Below, one piece after another: positions 15,606 to 23,091 of a DNA stretch of 23,091 nucleotides (position 1 is the first letter of the stretch; each line of letters begins with the position of its first letter). The translations under genes and the position numbers were made by a program. The stretch is taken from positions 1 to 23,091 of IMG/VR virus record IMGVR_UViG_3300005613_000424; one strand, 5' to 3'. The stretch is from a virus. The notes beneath the pieces are model-generated. The model saw nothing but the letters and a program-made list of their open reading frames with translations, was not told the origin of the DNA and did not search any database.

Positions 15606-15626
15606 GGGTGGAGTTAAACTCCACCC
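15606..15626 (-). other. Intergenic hairpin downstream of the small beta-rich head gene
   Basis: Inverted repeat gggtggag/ctccaccc (8 GC-rich pairs, extendable by AT pairs) between two structural genes. No U-tract follows, so it is more likely an mRNA processing or stability element than a full terminator. Confidence 0.8.
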
Positions 15627-15646
15627 AGAGATTAAAAGATTAAAGA

Positions 15647-16021
15647 TTAAGTATGAGCTGGAGGTCCAGCTTTCCCTGTTAATGACCAAATTCTCCAACC
15701 AGCACTATCATCAACATAATATAAAACAGCTTGATCACCAGCATCTGCAAAAACAATAGTTGCCCATCCTGTAGCTGTAGTAGGAGTTAAAGTTCCATCA
15801 CCTCCACCATCTGTTGCAAGATAAATAACTAGTAATTGACCTGGTACACCATTTGCAAGAGTTAAAGCTTCTGCATCATCACCAGTTGTTTTAGTCACAT
15901 ATGCATGAGTAACAGGAATTGCTAATTCATCAGCATCAACTGTTGTACCAAGATCATCTGTTTTATCATCACTACTTTCATTTTGATGATACATTTCTCC
16001 TATTCTTAAAATTTTTGACAT
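15647..16021 (-). CDS. Small beta-rich head (decoration-like) protein
   Basis: This 124-residue acidic protein follows the coat gene. After a polar N terminus (KILRIGEMYHQNESSDDKTD) it shows a beta pattern seen in small proteins next to coat genes in many phages: HAYVTKTTGDDAEALTLANG, PGQLLVIYLATDGGGDGTLT, TGWATIVFADAGDQAVLYYV and WRIWSLTG. It lacks a signal peptide. Such proteins are often capsid decoration proteins, though that is inferred here from position and composition. It has strong RBS AAGGAG and is bracketed by two intergenic hairpins, which may set its expression apart from coat. Confidence 0.65.
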   Translation of the reverse strand: MSKILRIGEMYHQNESSDDKTDDLGTTVDADELAIPVTHAYVTKTTGDDAEALTLANGVPGQLLVIYLATDGGGDGTLTPTTATGWATIVFADAGDQAVLYYVDDSAGWRIWSLTGKAGPPAHT

Positions 16022-16039
16022 ATTATTTTCTCCTTCTTT

Positions 16040-16070
16040 TTAGGATGGAATATTAAATATTCCATCCTAA
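16040..16070 (-). other. Long hairpin just after the coat gene
   Basis: Near-perfect palindrome: arms 16040-16054 and 16056-16070 are fully complementary around one base. The stable part is taggatggaa with ttccatccta, and the AT-rich centre probably forms the loop. It follows the coat stop by about 15 bases and precedes the next RBS. It has no U-tract, so partial termination or 3'-end protection of the abundant coat message is more likely than full termination. Confidence 0.85.
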
Positions 16071-16084
16071 ATTAAGTTATTAGA

Positions 16085-17362
16085 TTAGAAAGTTACTGCA
16101 ACTCCACAATTTGAAGGATTAGAAATTGTAATCCCATACCAAGTAAACAATCTAAACCTAAAATTCATAGTAGCTATATTCCCATCATAAACCATATAAA
16201 CTCTAAGACCATTAGGCATAGTATCTGTAATAACTTTCATACCATCATATTGTTTAAAAAGTTCAGCGGGAATTGTACCACCAATAACTTCAACTGCTGA
16301 CTTATCCCAAAAAATATTTGTTTTTTGAGTTGCATCAATATTAAGACGAGTAATAGTAGCACCATTTAAAATAGCTGTATCAATATTAGCATAAGCTGCT
16401 TCAATAGTAGAAATTCCTGCTTGATCTGCAGCAATTGGCTTAGGATAAATTTTAATATGAGTTGCATCAGTAAGCTCAATACAAGTAAAAATCATTGACT
16501 GACCAGATGGATTTTTATCTCCAAGACCAATAGACTGAATAGCAGTTCCACCATTTTCTATAGTAAATTTATCTCCAACTGCCATAAGAGAAGAATCATT
16601 CACTACCAAAGAAGCTTCTCGATAATCAACATTTGTTACAACATGTGTAACAGCATTTACTGTACCACCTGAAGGAACAAATGCTTGATCACCTGTTACT
16701 GTTACTGCAGGATCAGCAGCACCTGTTATATTAGGCAAAAAAGAACCTGTAAAAATATCAAATCCTGCTATATTTTTACCAATTTGACCATTTGACCATA
16801 CTTCTGCAGGTTTACCCTGTAAAGTCTGACGAGCAGCTAAATCAGTACCAAAAGTAAGATTATCTCTATCATTAATAACAAAATATCTTTGTGTTTGATT
16901 AAGTTGTCGTTCATTCATAAGAGCCTGAGCTTCAGCAATAAATTCATAACCACTTGTTGCATTAGATCGGTAAAACATAGAACCCTGAGTTACAATAGCA
17001 TCTGCTATATCAGAATTTAACTCAGAAGACTGACGTCTACCTGATTGTTCAGCTCTACGTTCCCAAAAACGCTGATCTCGAAGATCATCTGCTCTCATTT
17101 GTACAAAATCATTATTTGGAGTTCCAAGAACAGCAGGATAAGTTTCTTCAATTATTCCAGTTTCTGTATCTGATAAATCCCATCCAGAAATTACTGGAGC
17201 CTGCTGTTGTACAGGATACCAAATCACATTACTAGCATTCTGCATTGAACCTGCAGGAGGTTCATGAAAATCGACAAGAGTAAGGAGAGTTTGCTGTGCT
17301 TCATACATTTCCTTAAACTTCTCAAACATTACTTCTGCAATTTTACCTGTTGATAAAGCCAT
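16085..17362 (-). CDS. Major capsid protein, P22 coat (gp5) family
   Basis: This 425-residue protein (P22 gp5 is 430) matches the P22 coat family end to end. Conserved stretches are PPAGSMQNASNVIWYPVQQQ, GWDLSD, NNDFVQMRADDLRD with the following RR-x-EQSGRR, NFVAD-like EFIAEAQALMNERQLN, a QGKPAEVWSNGQIGK-AGFD segment, an inserted beta (I-like) domain with TGDQAFVPSGG and VGDKFTI, DATHIKIYPKP, NIFWDKSAVEVIGG-IPAE and the terminal FRLFTWYGI-NPSNCGVAV. It builds the HK97-fold icosahedral shell with the scaffold encoded just upstream. The start follows AAAGGA with about 10 bases of spacing. A long hairpin sits just downstream. Confidence 0.95.
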   Translation of the reverse strand: MALSTGKIAEVMFEKFKEMYEAQQTLLTLVDFHEPPAGSMQNASNVIWYPVQQQAPVISGWDLSDTETGIIEETYPAVLGTPNNDFVQMRADDLRDQRFWERRAEQSGRRQSSELNSDIADAIVTQGSMFYRSNATSGYEFIAEAQALMNERQLNQTQRYFVINDRDNLTFGTDLAARQTLQGKPAEVWSNGQIGKNIAGFDIFTGSFLPNITGAADPAVTVTGDQAFVPSGGTVNAVTHVVTNVDYREASLVVNDSSLMAVGDKFTIENGGTAIQSIGLGDKNPSGQSMIFTCIELTDATHIKIYPKPIAADQAGISTIEAAYANIDTAILNGATITRLNIDATQKTNIFWDKSAVEVIGGTIPAELFKQYDGMKVITDTMPNGLRVYMVYDGNIATMNFRFRLFTWYGITISNPSNCGVAVTF

Positions 17363-17379
17363 TATTTTTTATCCTTTCA

Positions 17380-18327
17380 TTACCATTTAGAAGTATCAAT
17401 ACCCGCAGCTTTTGCTTCTTTCTTAGCATTATATGCAGCTTGTGAGTTATGCTTCCCATGAGCATCATCATACTTCTTTTTAAAAACTCGTTCTTTAGTA
17501 GATGATGTAGCATCTCCACTTATTTCATTAGTAGGAGCAGGAGCATTTGATTTTCTTCTTTTGGTGTTTAATAGTTTTGCTTTTTGTTCACCTAAAAAAG
17601 CTATTGCTTTTAGACCATTAGTATTTTCAGAAAGAAGAGTTATTAATTCACCACGAAGGGCTTTACTTCTTCCCAGTTTATACATAACTTTCTCAGAACC
17701 TTCTCCCAAAACTGAAATCATTTGATCAACAATTAAATTACCCTGCCCTGGTCTAACTGTTTCAACAGCGTTTCTTATTGCTTCATCAGACTGTTTATAA
17801 GTTTCTGCTGAAATACCACTATCTTCAATTAGTTTATCAGCTCGTACATAATGCTTATCTACATTATCTTCAAGTTGTTTAATAGCTTTACTTTGTATTT
17901 CCTGGAGTTGATTTCTTCCTTGTGTAACAGAAAGCTTAGATTCAATCCGTTTATCTTCATATTCATCCAAAGCAGTATGATAAGCCTCTAAAGATTCATA
18001 ATCTCCTTCTTTAGGTCTTATCAAAACTTCATTTTTAATAGGAGGTACTGATCCTTGTTCTTTAAGTTTTTTAACCTCTTCTTTGAGATTCTCAATTTCA
18101 GAATCTTTTTCCCCAATTCTTCCTTTTAACTTTCGTTTTGCACGTATATGTGCACTAACTGGCATGGTATCAGATAATGTCTGGTCATCATCTTCTTCTT
18201 TCATCCAGTCTTCTTCTATTTTTATAGGTTTACCATCTTCTCCGAGCTCTTCTTCAATTATTTCTTCTTCAAGCTCTTCCTCAATCACCTCATCTTCAAC
18301 TATTTCTTCCAGATTTTCTTCAACCAT
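17380..18327 (-). CDS. Scaffolding protein, P22 gp8-like
   Basis: This 315-residue protein, close to P22 gp8 (303), lies between portal and coat. An in-frame ATG at 18408 would add 27 residues and overlap the portal gene, but the ATG at 18325-18327 (MVEENLEE) sits 5 bases after TAAGGAGG and is taken as the start. The N terminus is very acidic (residues 1-45, mostly glutamate). A coiled coil follows (IENLKEEVKKLKEQ) and then charged helices. P22-like features near the C terminus are APAPTNEISGDAT and a basic helical tail (ERVFKKKYDDAH, AYNAKKEAKAAG) expected to bind coat. It guides procapsid assembly and leaves through the shell. Confidence 0.88.
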   Translation of the reverse strand: MVEENLEEIVEDEVIEEELEEEIIEEELGEDGKPIKIEEDWMKEEDDDQTLSDTMPVSAHIRAKRKLKGRIGEKDSEIENLKEEVKKLKEQGSVPPIKNEVLIRPKEGDYESLEAYHTALDEYEDKRIESKLSVTQGRNQLQEIQSKAIKQLEDNVDKHYVRADKLIEDSGISAETYKQSDEAIRNAVETVRPGQGNLIVDQMISVLGEGSEKVMYKLGRSKALRGELITLLSENTNGLKAIAFLGEQKAKLLNTKRRKSNAPAPTNEISGDATSSTKERVFKKKYDDAHGKHNSQAAYNAKKEAKAAGIDTSKW

Positions 18328-18394
18328 TATATCCTCCTTAATGTAAGGGCCTTGTGTAAAGCACAAGTACTTATGTTTAACCAGTTCATCTCTG

Positions 18395-20521
18395 TTAACC
18401 ACTCCCACTTGAGAGTTGTTTATCTACATCTTTAGTTACATCTCTTAAACTTATAAGTTTAGTAGCTCTATCAACTTTTTTACCAAGAGCTTCTATACTA
18501 TCCATTTCAATTTTAGCATCTGCCTCCTTTAAATCAATCATTATACTCATACGTTTAGTTTCAGCATTAAAAGCATCAATAGCTGACTGTCTTTCATCAT
18601 TTTGTGCTTTTAATTGCATTTCAATTCCTTTACGTTTCTGTTCAAGAAGATCAGCATCTCCTTTCTTATTTTCTGCAATAGCTATCATTGTAGCAGCATC
18701 TGGTTGTTTAGGTTGATTTTGCATTTGTTCTGCAAATTCTTGTTCTTCTGGTGTTTGTGGTTTTCTGATACCCATTTGTATTAACTGTTTATTTACATAA
18801 TCTCTTATATCACTAAATTCAACACCATCTTGAAGAGCAAGTATTTTGAGTTGTAAAACTTTTTTTACAGGATCATCAGGAGCCATTTGCATCATCATCA
18901 TTTCTAGTCTATCAATAGTCTGTTCCTTTTGACTTGAATAACTAGGGCCTATTTTAGAAAAAACCTCAAATTCAGCTCTTCGTAAATCATTAACAGTAAC
19001 AAGATCACCAGTTTCTTTATCTATTATAGTATCCATTACTTGAGTTTCTTTTTTGGTACCATCAGATAATTCAACCATAACTTTTCTTGGAGTATCTATA
19101 ATTTCAGAAGCCATAGAAATCCAAACTTCACCATCTCTCCGTTTTGCATGTTTCATATGAGTTTGAAATCTCATAGACTGACGTTCAATTCTAGCTTCTA
19201 ATTTTTGAACAGCTTTCCCTGAAATATCAGGTTCAGCAACTTTATCAGGAACACCAGGGTTAGCTACATCAGTAATAGCATCTTTAGTTTGAGCCAGTAC
19301 CAAAGGAAGAGCAGTAGGCATAGGCTGTTCTGGCATTACTCCTATTGGATTGGGAGGCAGTTCCTCACCATCTGCTGATTTTCTATTAATAAACATATAT
19401 GGATATGCATTATCAATACCATTCTCAGAATACATATCTTCAAATCCTTGAATCTGTTCTGGCCAAAACAAAGGTTTCTGACGTGGTGATCTTGAAAGAA
19501 TTTCTCCCATGTAAGAGAAAGCAAAATTTCTGAGACGTTGTGGATCTTTAGCTAATCTTGTTATACCTTCCCAGTATTCTTCTCCTTCAATTATTGCATG
19601 TTCTCCATAACATGGAATAACTGGAATATACTGACCAGCTATTCTTTCACTTTTAATAATTTCTCTTCCAGAAGCAATATATTTTGTAACAACATTTCTT
19701 TTAATTTTCTTCTCAGAAATTATTGAATAACCTTCATCAAGTAAATCATCCATAACATCCATTAAGTCAGATTCTTGTAAATCAAGAGTTTCACCAAATG
19801 GATCTTCCATTGTAAGAATAATATCATTAATTTCTTTTATATGATAAAAGCTTGTAACATAAATCTTTTTTCCTTCTCCTCCAATCCATGGAAAAGTAAA
19901 AGAATGTTCAGGATGCTTAAACGAATCAGCATCAATATTATCAATCTCTTCTCCAGTAAGTTCTTTAATTAAATCCTTATAACCATTTTCTGAATATGCT
20001 GTTAAAACTGAACAATATTTTGCATCAGACTTATCTAAGAGTTTTGACTGAGGATCCCAAAAAACTGTATTATTAGCTTCAAAAATAGGTTTACGAAGAA
20101 TTACTTGTTTATCATTATCAGCATTCTGACTTTCATATTTTGTATACAGTAACCAAGCTCCTATTCCACAAACAACATTTTCTGTTTCAGCATTTTCAAA
20201 AGCTTCAATAGAAGTATTCTTTTGAAGACCAGCCCTATATAAGCCATCTGCCAGCTCCGCTGAGTCTTTTCTAGTTTCATTAATGGGAGTGAAATCTACT
20301 TGAACAGGATTTGCAGAAAGATCTGATAATATTTGTCTTCCAGCTTTACGTAATACATCAAATTCTCCGCGATAAGCAAGTTGAGAAGATTTAAGAATGC
20401 TGTCATCCCATTGTGTTACCCAATAAAAAACTAAATCATTTGAAGATCGTTCTCTAGGAATTTGATTAGCTACAAAAGCTTTTTCATGCATTCTTTTCAA
20501 GTCCTGTATTTCAAGATCCAT
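18395..20521 (-). CDS. Portal protein, P22 gp1 family
   Basis: At 708 residues (P22 gp1 is 725) this resembles the P22 portal over its length. Shared segments are FYWVTQWDD, AYRGEFDVLRKAGRQI, LSANPVQVDF, GIGAWLL, EANNTVFWDPQSKLLDKSDA, VFPW-like FTFPWIGGE, IKRNVVTKYI, RIAGQYIPVIPCYGEHAIIE, LAKDPQRLRNFAFSYMGEI, KPLFWPEQIQGFEDMY, MKHAKRRDGEVW, IGPSYSSQKEQ and NKQLIQMGIRKPQTPEEQ. The last 120 residues are a long charged helix, as in the P22 barrel, though probably shorter. The dodecameric ring forms the DNA entry vertex and binds terminase. Its start overlaps the terminase stop (TAATG). Confidence 0.95.
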   Translation of the reverse strand: MDLEIQDLKRMHEKAFVANQIPRERSSNDLVFYWVTQWDDSILKSSQLAYRGEFDVLRKAGRQILSDLSANPVQVDFTPINETRKDSAELADGLYRAGLQKNTSIEAFENAETENVVCGIGAWLLYTKYESQNADNDKQVILRKPIFEANNTVFWDPQSKLLDKSDAKYCSVLTAYSENGYKDLIKELTGEEIDNIDADSFKHPEHSFTFPWIGGEGKKIYVTSFYHIKEINDIILTMEDPFGETLDLQESDLMDVMDDLLDEGYSIISEKKIKRNVVTKYIASGREIIKSERIAGQYIPVIPCYGEHAIIEGEEYWEGITRLAKDPQRLRNFAFSYMGEILSRSPRQKPLFWPEQIQGFEDMYSENGIDNAYPYMFINRKSADGEELPPNPIGVMPEQPMPTALPLVLAQTKDAITDVANPGVPDKVAEPDISGKAVQKLEARIERQSMRFQTHMKHAKRRDGEVWISMASEIIDTPRKVMVELSDGTKKETQVMDTIIDKETGDLVTVNDLRRAEFEVFSKIGPSYSSQKEQTIDRLEMMMMQMAPDDPVKKVLQLKILALQDGVEFSDIRDYVNKQLIQMGIRKPQTPEEQEFAEQMQNQPKQPDAATMIAIAENKKGDADLLEQKRKGIEMQLKAQNDERQSAIDAFNAETKRMSIMIDLKEADAKIEMDSIEALGKKVDRATKLISLRDVTKDVDKQLSSGSG

Positions 20522-22008
20522 TAATATGCCATCCTTCGTTTTTGATCTCTATAAGTTGAACCAATAACTCTAATATGTTGAGGTCTTTTAATTCCTCCCA
20601 TATTTACAATTTTTGGAACCTTCCACAACATTTTAACAGAATCTGCTAAATTTGGTGATGGAATTTTAAACTTAGCTTTCATAATATCCTTAGAATATAA
20701 ATCCAACATTCCATTATTATTAGGTTTTTTTGGTATTCTGCATAATTCTGCTCTAAGTTTTGTAAGTTCAGTGATACCAGAAGAAAAAGAAATAAGAGTC
20801 TCTGGATCATGATATTTTCCTTTTTCTACTGCTTCAAAGGTTCGGTAAATTCTATTTCGGAGTTCAAAGTATTTTTGAACTCTCAAATTTTTAAAAACTT
20901 CTTTATTTGTTTTTTGTTTTTGAATTGAATATATGTTTGCTTCTTCAACATTTATTGGTTCATAAACTGAATTTGGTTTTTCAGGAGTTTCAGATCCTTT
21001 ATATTGAGATAGTCTCACAGTTTTTCCACCAAATACTTGTTCAATTTGTCTATTTAAACCTATTCCTACTCCATCACAGTCCCATATAAAAGCATCAGAC
21101 TTATTTAGTATAGCAAGATCAGTTGCCCAATCACATCCTTCATTAATATCTCCTGTATTCATTTCCTCAACTTGCAAAACTACAGAACCATGTCTAAAAG
21201 CATATCCTTTAGCATCCTCTCCTTCATCTGATGGATCATGTGAGGACACTCTTATACCAAGAGGCTCAAAACCTAATTTTTTATGTGCATCAATACATGC
21301 ATCAAACCATTTAGCACTTATTAAAGCATTCTCTACTGAATCATTATATTCACCTTCCCAAATATGTTCATATAAGGCACTAGAAAGAGAATAATAGTCA
21401 TTTATTCTTTCAGCTTCAAGTTCAGGAGGAAACCAAGGATTATCAGAATGATTAATTTTTACAATATAATGTAAGTCATCTTCATAAAATCCATTTCTAT
21501 CTAATTCTTCTTGATAAGGAACAATAAATCGTTGAGAAAAAGGGTCAGCTTTACTCATTGGATTAGCAGATATCCACAATTCTGAGTCTGCCTCTCTTAG
21601 AGTAGGAGTCAGTATTTGTAGACTTGCTTCTGTGATAAACTGACCCTCTTCCAACCAAAAATACTTAAACCCAAACATAGACTTAATTGCTTCAATAGAT
21701 CTTGCTAATCCTCTAAATCTAAATCCTCCACCATTCTTATGATCAATTCTGTTATTATAATTTTTAAAACCAGGAATTTTAAGTTTCTTTATTTCTGCCT
21801 TAAGAAGTGCAAAAACACTATCTTCAATAGAATTTTGATACTCACGTAAACAACCAATCATAGCTCCTTCAATTTGAGCTTTCATAGACAACATATCAGC
21901 AAATGACATTGATTTAGCACCACCTCTACCACCATAAGCAACTTTATATCTCTTAGACTTACTTACGAGAGCTTGTAATTTAGTTGGTATTTGTAGTTGC
22001 AGTGCCAT
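20521..22008 (-). CDS. terL: Terminase large subunit
   Basis: At 495 residues it has both terminase activities in recognisable form. The ATPase domain has Walker A GGRGGAKS (26-33) and Walker B YFWLEE (116-121) with E121 as the likely catalytic glutamate. The RNase H-like nuclease domain has acidic residues in SSHDPSDEGED (D258), WDCDGVG (D310, D312) and LADSVKMLW (D456). It packages DNA into the procapsid through the portal and cuts concatemers. The type fits the SPP1/P22-like headful group (Terminase_3 family). The start follows AAGAGGAAA and lies 29 bases inside the small-subunit gene, a typical coupled overlap. Confidence 0.95.
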   Translation of the reverse strand: MALQLQIPTKLQALVSKSKRYKVAYGGRGGAKSMSFADMLSMKAQIEGAMIGCLREYQNSIEDSVFALLKAEIKKLKIPGFKNYNNRIDHKNGGGFRFRGLARSIEAIKSMFGFKYFWLEEGQFITEASLQILTPTLREADSELWISANPMSKADPFSQRFIVPYQEELDRNGFYEDDLHYIVKINHSDNPWFPPELEAERINDYYSLSSALYEHIWEGEYNDSVENALISAKWFDACIDAHKKLGFEPLGIRVSSHDPSDEGEDAKGYAFRHGSVVLQVEEMNTGDINEGCDWATDLAILNKSDAFIWDCDGVGIGLNRQIEQVFGGKTVRLSQYKGSETPEKPNSVYEPINVEEANIYSIQKQKTNKEVFKNLRVQKYFELRNRIYRTFEAVEKGKYHDPETLISFSSGITELTKLRAELCRIPKKPNNNGMLDLYSKDIMKAKFKIPSPNLADSVKMLWKVPKIVNMGGIKRPQHIRVIGSTYRDQKRRMAY

Positions 22009-22501
22009 TTTCCTCTTCTTTTGGTTTAGATTCTACAAATCGAACTTCCCATACTTTATCCTCTTCTTCATTATTATCAAAATTTTCAGTTTTTAATAAT
22101 GGATTTTGATTAATTAAGTTTGTCAAAGTTTCAGTAAGAGATTTTAAAGTTGAAGCTGCTTTGACATCATTATCAGGAATACTAGAAGCTACAGAAATAG
22201 TTTTTTGAAGAAGTATTGTTTCAAGTTCTATATATTTAGAACCTAAAAACTTTTGTTTTAAAATTTGAAAGGCTTGTGTTTGATTTATTACTTGAGAGTT
22301 TAATTTAGTTAATACATCCTCAATCGATTTAATATTTTCCATATCAATTGAAGCATTCTGTTCCAAAGAAATTTGTTTCCAACTTTTTGCATTATAAGCT
22401 AAAACAGCGGCAGAAATATTATGTTCTCTAGCAAGATCTTCTAAAGAATATCCCAACATCTCATATTTAAATTGTACCAAATTCCAGTTTATATCTTGCA
22501 T
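21980..22501 (-). CDS. terS: Terminase small subunit
   Basis: This 173-residue protein sits directly upstream of and overlapping terL. The N terminus has a helix-turn-helix-like segment (EMLGYSLEDLAREHNISAAV) suited to binding a packaging site. The centre is a helical oligomerisation region (VLTKLNSQVINQTQAFQILK, then KAASTLKSLTETLTNLI). The C terminus is acidic and disordered (NNEEEDK..., ending GTATTNTN), as in ring-forming small terminases that contact TerL there. It is the first gene of the late operon: the ATG lies about 30 bases after the predicted transcription start, behind AGGAAA. Confidence 0.85.
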   Translation of the reverse strand: MQDINWNLVQFKYEMLGYSLEDLAREHNISAAVLAYNAKSWKQISLEQNASIDMENIKSIEDVLTKLNSQVINQTQAFQILKQKFLGSKYIELETILLQKTISVASSIPDNDVKAASTLKSLTETLTNLINQNPLLKTENFDNNEEEDKVWEVRFVESKPKEEENGTATTNTN

Positions 22502-22535
22502 TACCGTTTCCTATCTTATTAAATCGTATAGTAAT

Positions 22536-22564
22536 ATTATATCATAGTTTAATAACTTTGTAAA
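22536..22564 (-). promoter_or_regulatory. Sigma70-type promoter for the late structural operon
   Basis: On the minus strand, TTTACA (-35, 22559-22564) and TATAAT (-10, 22536-22541) are separated by exactly 17 bases. The -10 is a perfect consensus match and the -35 matches five of six. Transcription would start near 22529, about 30 bases before the terS ATG. It is the only near-consensus promoter I noticed in the window. Confidence 0.85.
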
Positions 22565-22599
22565 CAAAAAAGTGAAGCTGGGATAAAATAAGATTGGAT

Positions 22600-22677
22600 T
22601 GGTATTTTGTAATGCTGGATTGGTGAAATATAGAGTTGTAATGGTATTTTGTAATGCTGGATTGGTGAAATATAGAG
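22600..22677. repeat. Pair of perfect 36-bp direct repeats upstream of the late promoter
   Basis: Bases 22600-22635 and 22642-22677 are identical 36-mers (starting tggtattttg, ending aaatatagag) separated by 6 bases. They lie about 35 bases upstream of the -35 element. They could be binding sites for a late activator, replication iterons or part of a packaging site. Two copies with a 6-base gap do not make a CRISPR array. Confidence 0.95.
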
Positions 22678-22800
22678 GGCGCTTCAGATTGACCCTATTA
22701 TTTTTCTGCATTGGAAATTGCAAAAGGCCTACTACCCCCTTCCCGAAAACTTTGAGTCTGAGATTGAAATTAAGATTGAAACTAATTTTAACAATAATAA
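22678..22800. other. Non-repetitive gap between the 36-bp repeats and the minisatellite
   Basis: A short stretch with a GC-richer core (around ggcgcttc and aggcctactaccccc) than the surrounding DNA. It holds no convincing gene or RNA structure. Two plus-strand frames and one minus-strand frame stay open through it into the repeats on its right; none has a good start with an RBS. It could be a packaging or replication signal, but nothing diagnostic is visible. Confidence 0.4.
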
Positions 22801-23091
22801 TTTCAATAGCAATAGTTTCAATAGCAATAGTTTCAATAGCAATAGTTTCAATAGCAATAGTTTCAATAGCAATAGTTTCAATAGCAATAGTATCAGTAAT
22901 AATAGTATCAGTAATAATAGTATCAGTAATAATAGTATCAGTAATAATAGTATCAGTAATAATAGTATCAGTAATAATAGTATCAGTAATAATAGTATCA
23001 GTAATAATAGTATCAACAACAATAGTATTAGTAATAATAGTATCAGTAATAATAGTATCAGTAATAATAGTATTAGTAATAATAGTATCAG
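22801..23091. repeat. 15-bp minisatellite reaching the right edge
   Basis: Nineteen full 15-bp units plus a partial one. First come six copies of tttcaatagcaatag (22801-22890), then units of tatcagtaataatag with variants at 23011, 23026 and 23071. The array continues past the window edge, so its full length is unknown. Because 15 is a multiple of three, two plus-strand and two minus-strand frames stay open. In one plus frame the units read as asparagine/serine-rich pentapeptides (FNSNS, then ISNNS). Coding is not established. Confidence 0.95.

Noticed and set aside
15647-16021. YYVDD, which resembles the reverse transcriptase active-site motif
   Set aside because: It occurs in a 124-residue beta-rich structural protein with none of the other reverse transcriptase motifs, so it is chance.
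16040-16070. Intrinsic terminator after the coat gene
   Set aside because: The stem is strong but no U-tract follows in the direction of transcription, and the operon continues with the next RBS close by.
18328-18408. Longer scaffold start at 18408
   Set aside because: It overlaps the portal gene and adds a segment unlike the family, while the internal ATG at 18327 has a near-perfect TAAGGAGG site.
22600-22677. CRISPR array
   Set aside because: The repeats are 36 bp and identical, but only two copies are present, separated by 6 bases, with no spacers and no cas genes.
22511-22723. Minus-strand open frame of 70 codons upstream of terS
   Set aside because: It contains the late promoter and both 36-bp repeats, has no good RBS, and its frame simply runs on from the minisatellite. 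Most likely non-coding.
22732-23022. Leucine/isoleucine-only minus-strand frame through the 15-bp repeats
   Set aside because: It is a by-product of the minisatellite, with no normal start codon or RBS and no realistic protein composition.
22641-23091. Plus-strand frame starting with ATG at 22641 and open to the right edge
   Set aside because: The start lies inside the second-repeat region without a usable RBS, the sequence is a basic stretch followed by a hydrophobic repeat, and unit changes are less silent than in the neighbouring plus frame.

Overview
The window is a late (structural) gene module of a tailed double-stranded DNA phage with a P22-like, short-tailed (podovirus) virion. Every convincing gene lies on the minus strand and is read from right to left. 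Genes are packed with 1-4 base overlaps or short gaps. Most starts are preceded by a clear AAGGAG-type ribosome binding site, and the module's promoter looks like a sigma70 promoter. The DNA is AT-rich. Strong Shine-Dalgarno sites, a TTTACA-17-TATAAT promoter and five Sec-type signal peptides fit a bacterial, probably diderm host. No host can be named from the sequence, and no integrase, lysis, replication or tRNA gene is in the window.

The gene order follows P22 closely: small terminase, large terminase, portal, scaffold, coat (22501 down to 16085), then gp4-like (13236-13982), gp10-like (8742-10157), a needle-position fibre (7420-8742), a gp14-position protein (6734-7072), the gp7/gp20/gp16-position ejection proteins (1305-6732), and finally a tailspike with a P22 gp9-like head-binding domain that runs off the left edge. 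Coat, portal, gp4, gp10 and tailspike are supported by sequence resemblance. The needle and ejection calls rest on position plus weaker sequence features.

Two accessory stretches break the P22 pattern. Between coat and gp4 are a small beta-rich protein, a beta-helix protein, a zinc-ribbon/coiled-coil protein and a 59-residue protein, with strong RNA hairpins in three of the intergenic gaps. Between gp4 and gp10 sits a four-gene cassette (10295-13225) in which every product starts with a signal peptide. Its last gene encodes a C-type-lectin-like protein whose final 40 codons have the adenine-poor, NNT/NNC-rich look of a diversity-generating retroelement (DGR) variable region. No reverse transcriptase or template repeat is in the window, so the diversifying machinery would have to be elsewhere in the genome.

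Other points of interest: the gp16-position ejection protein carries two ADP-ribosyltransferase-like domains at its C terminus (possible injected effectors), the gp7-position protein ends in a Peptidase_S74-like segment, and the region upstream of the terminase genes has a near-consensus promoter, a paired 36-bp repeat and at least 19 copies of a 15-bp minisatellite reaching the right edge.
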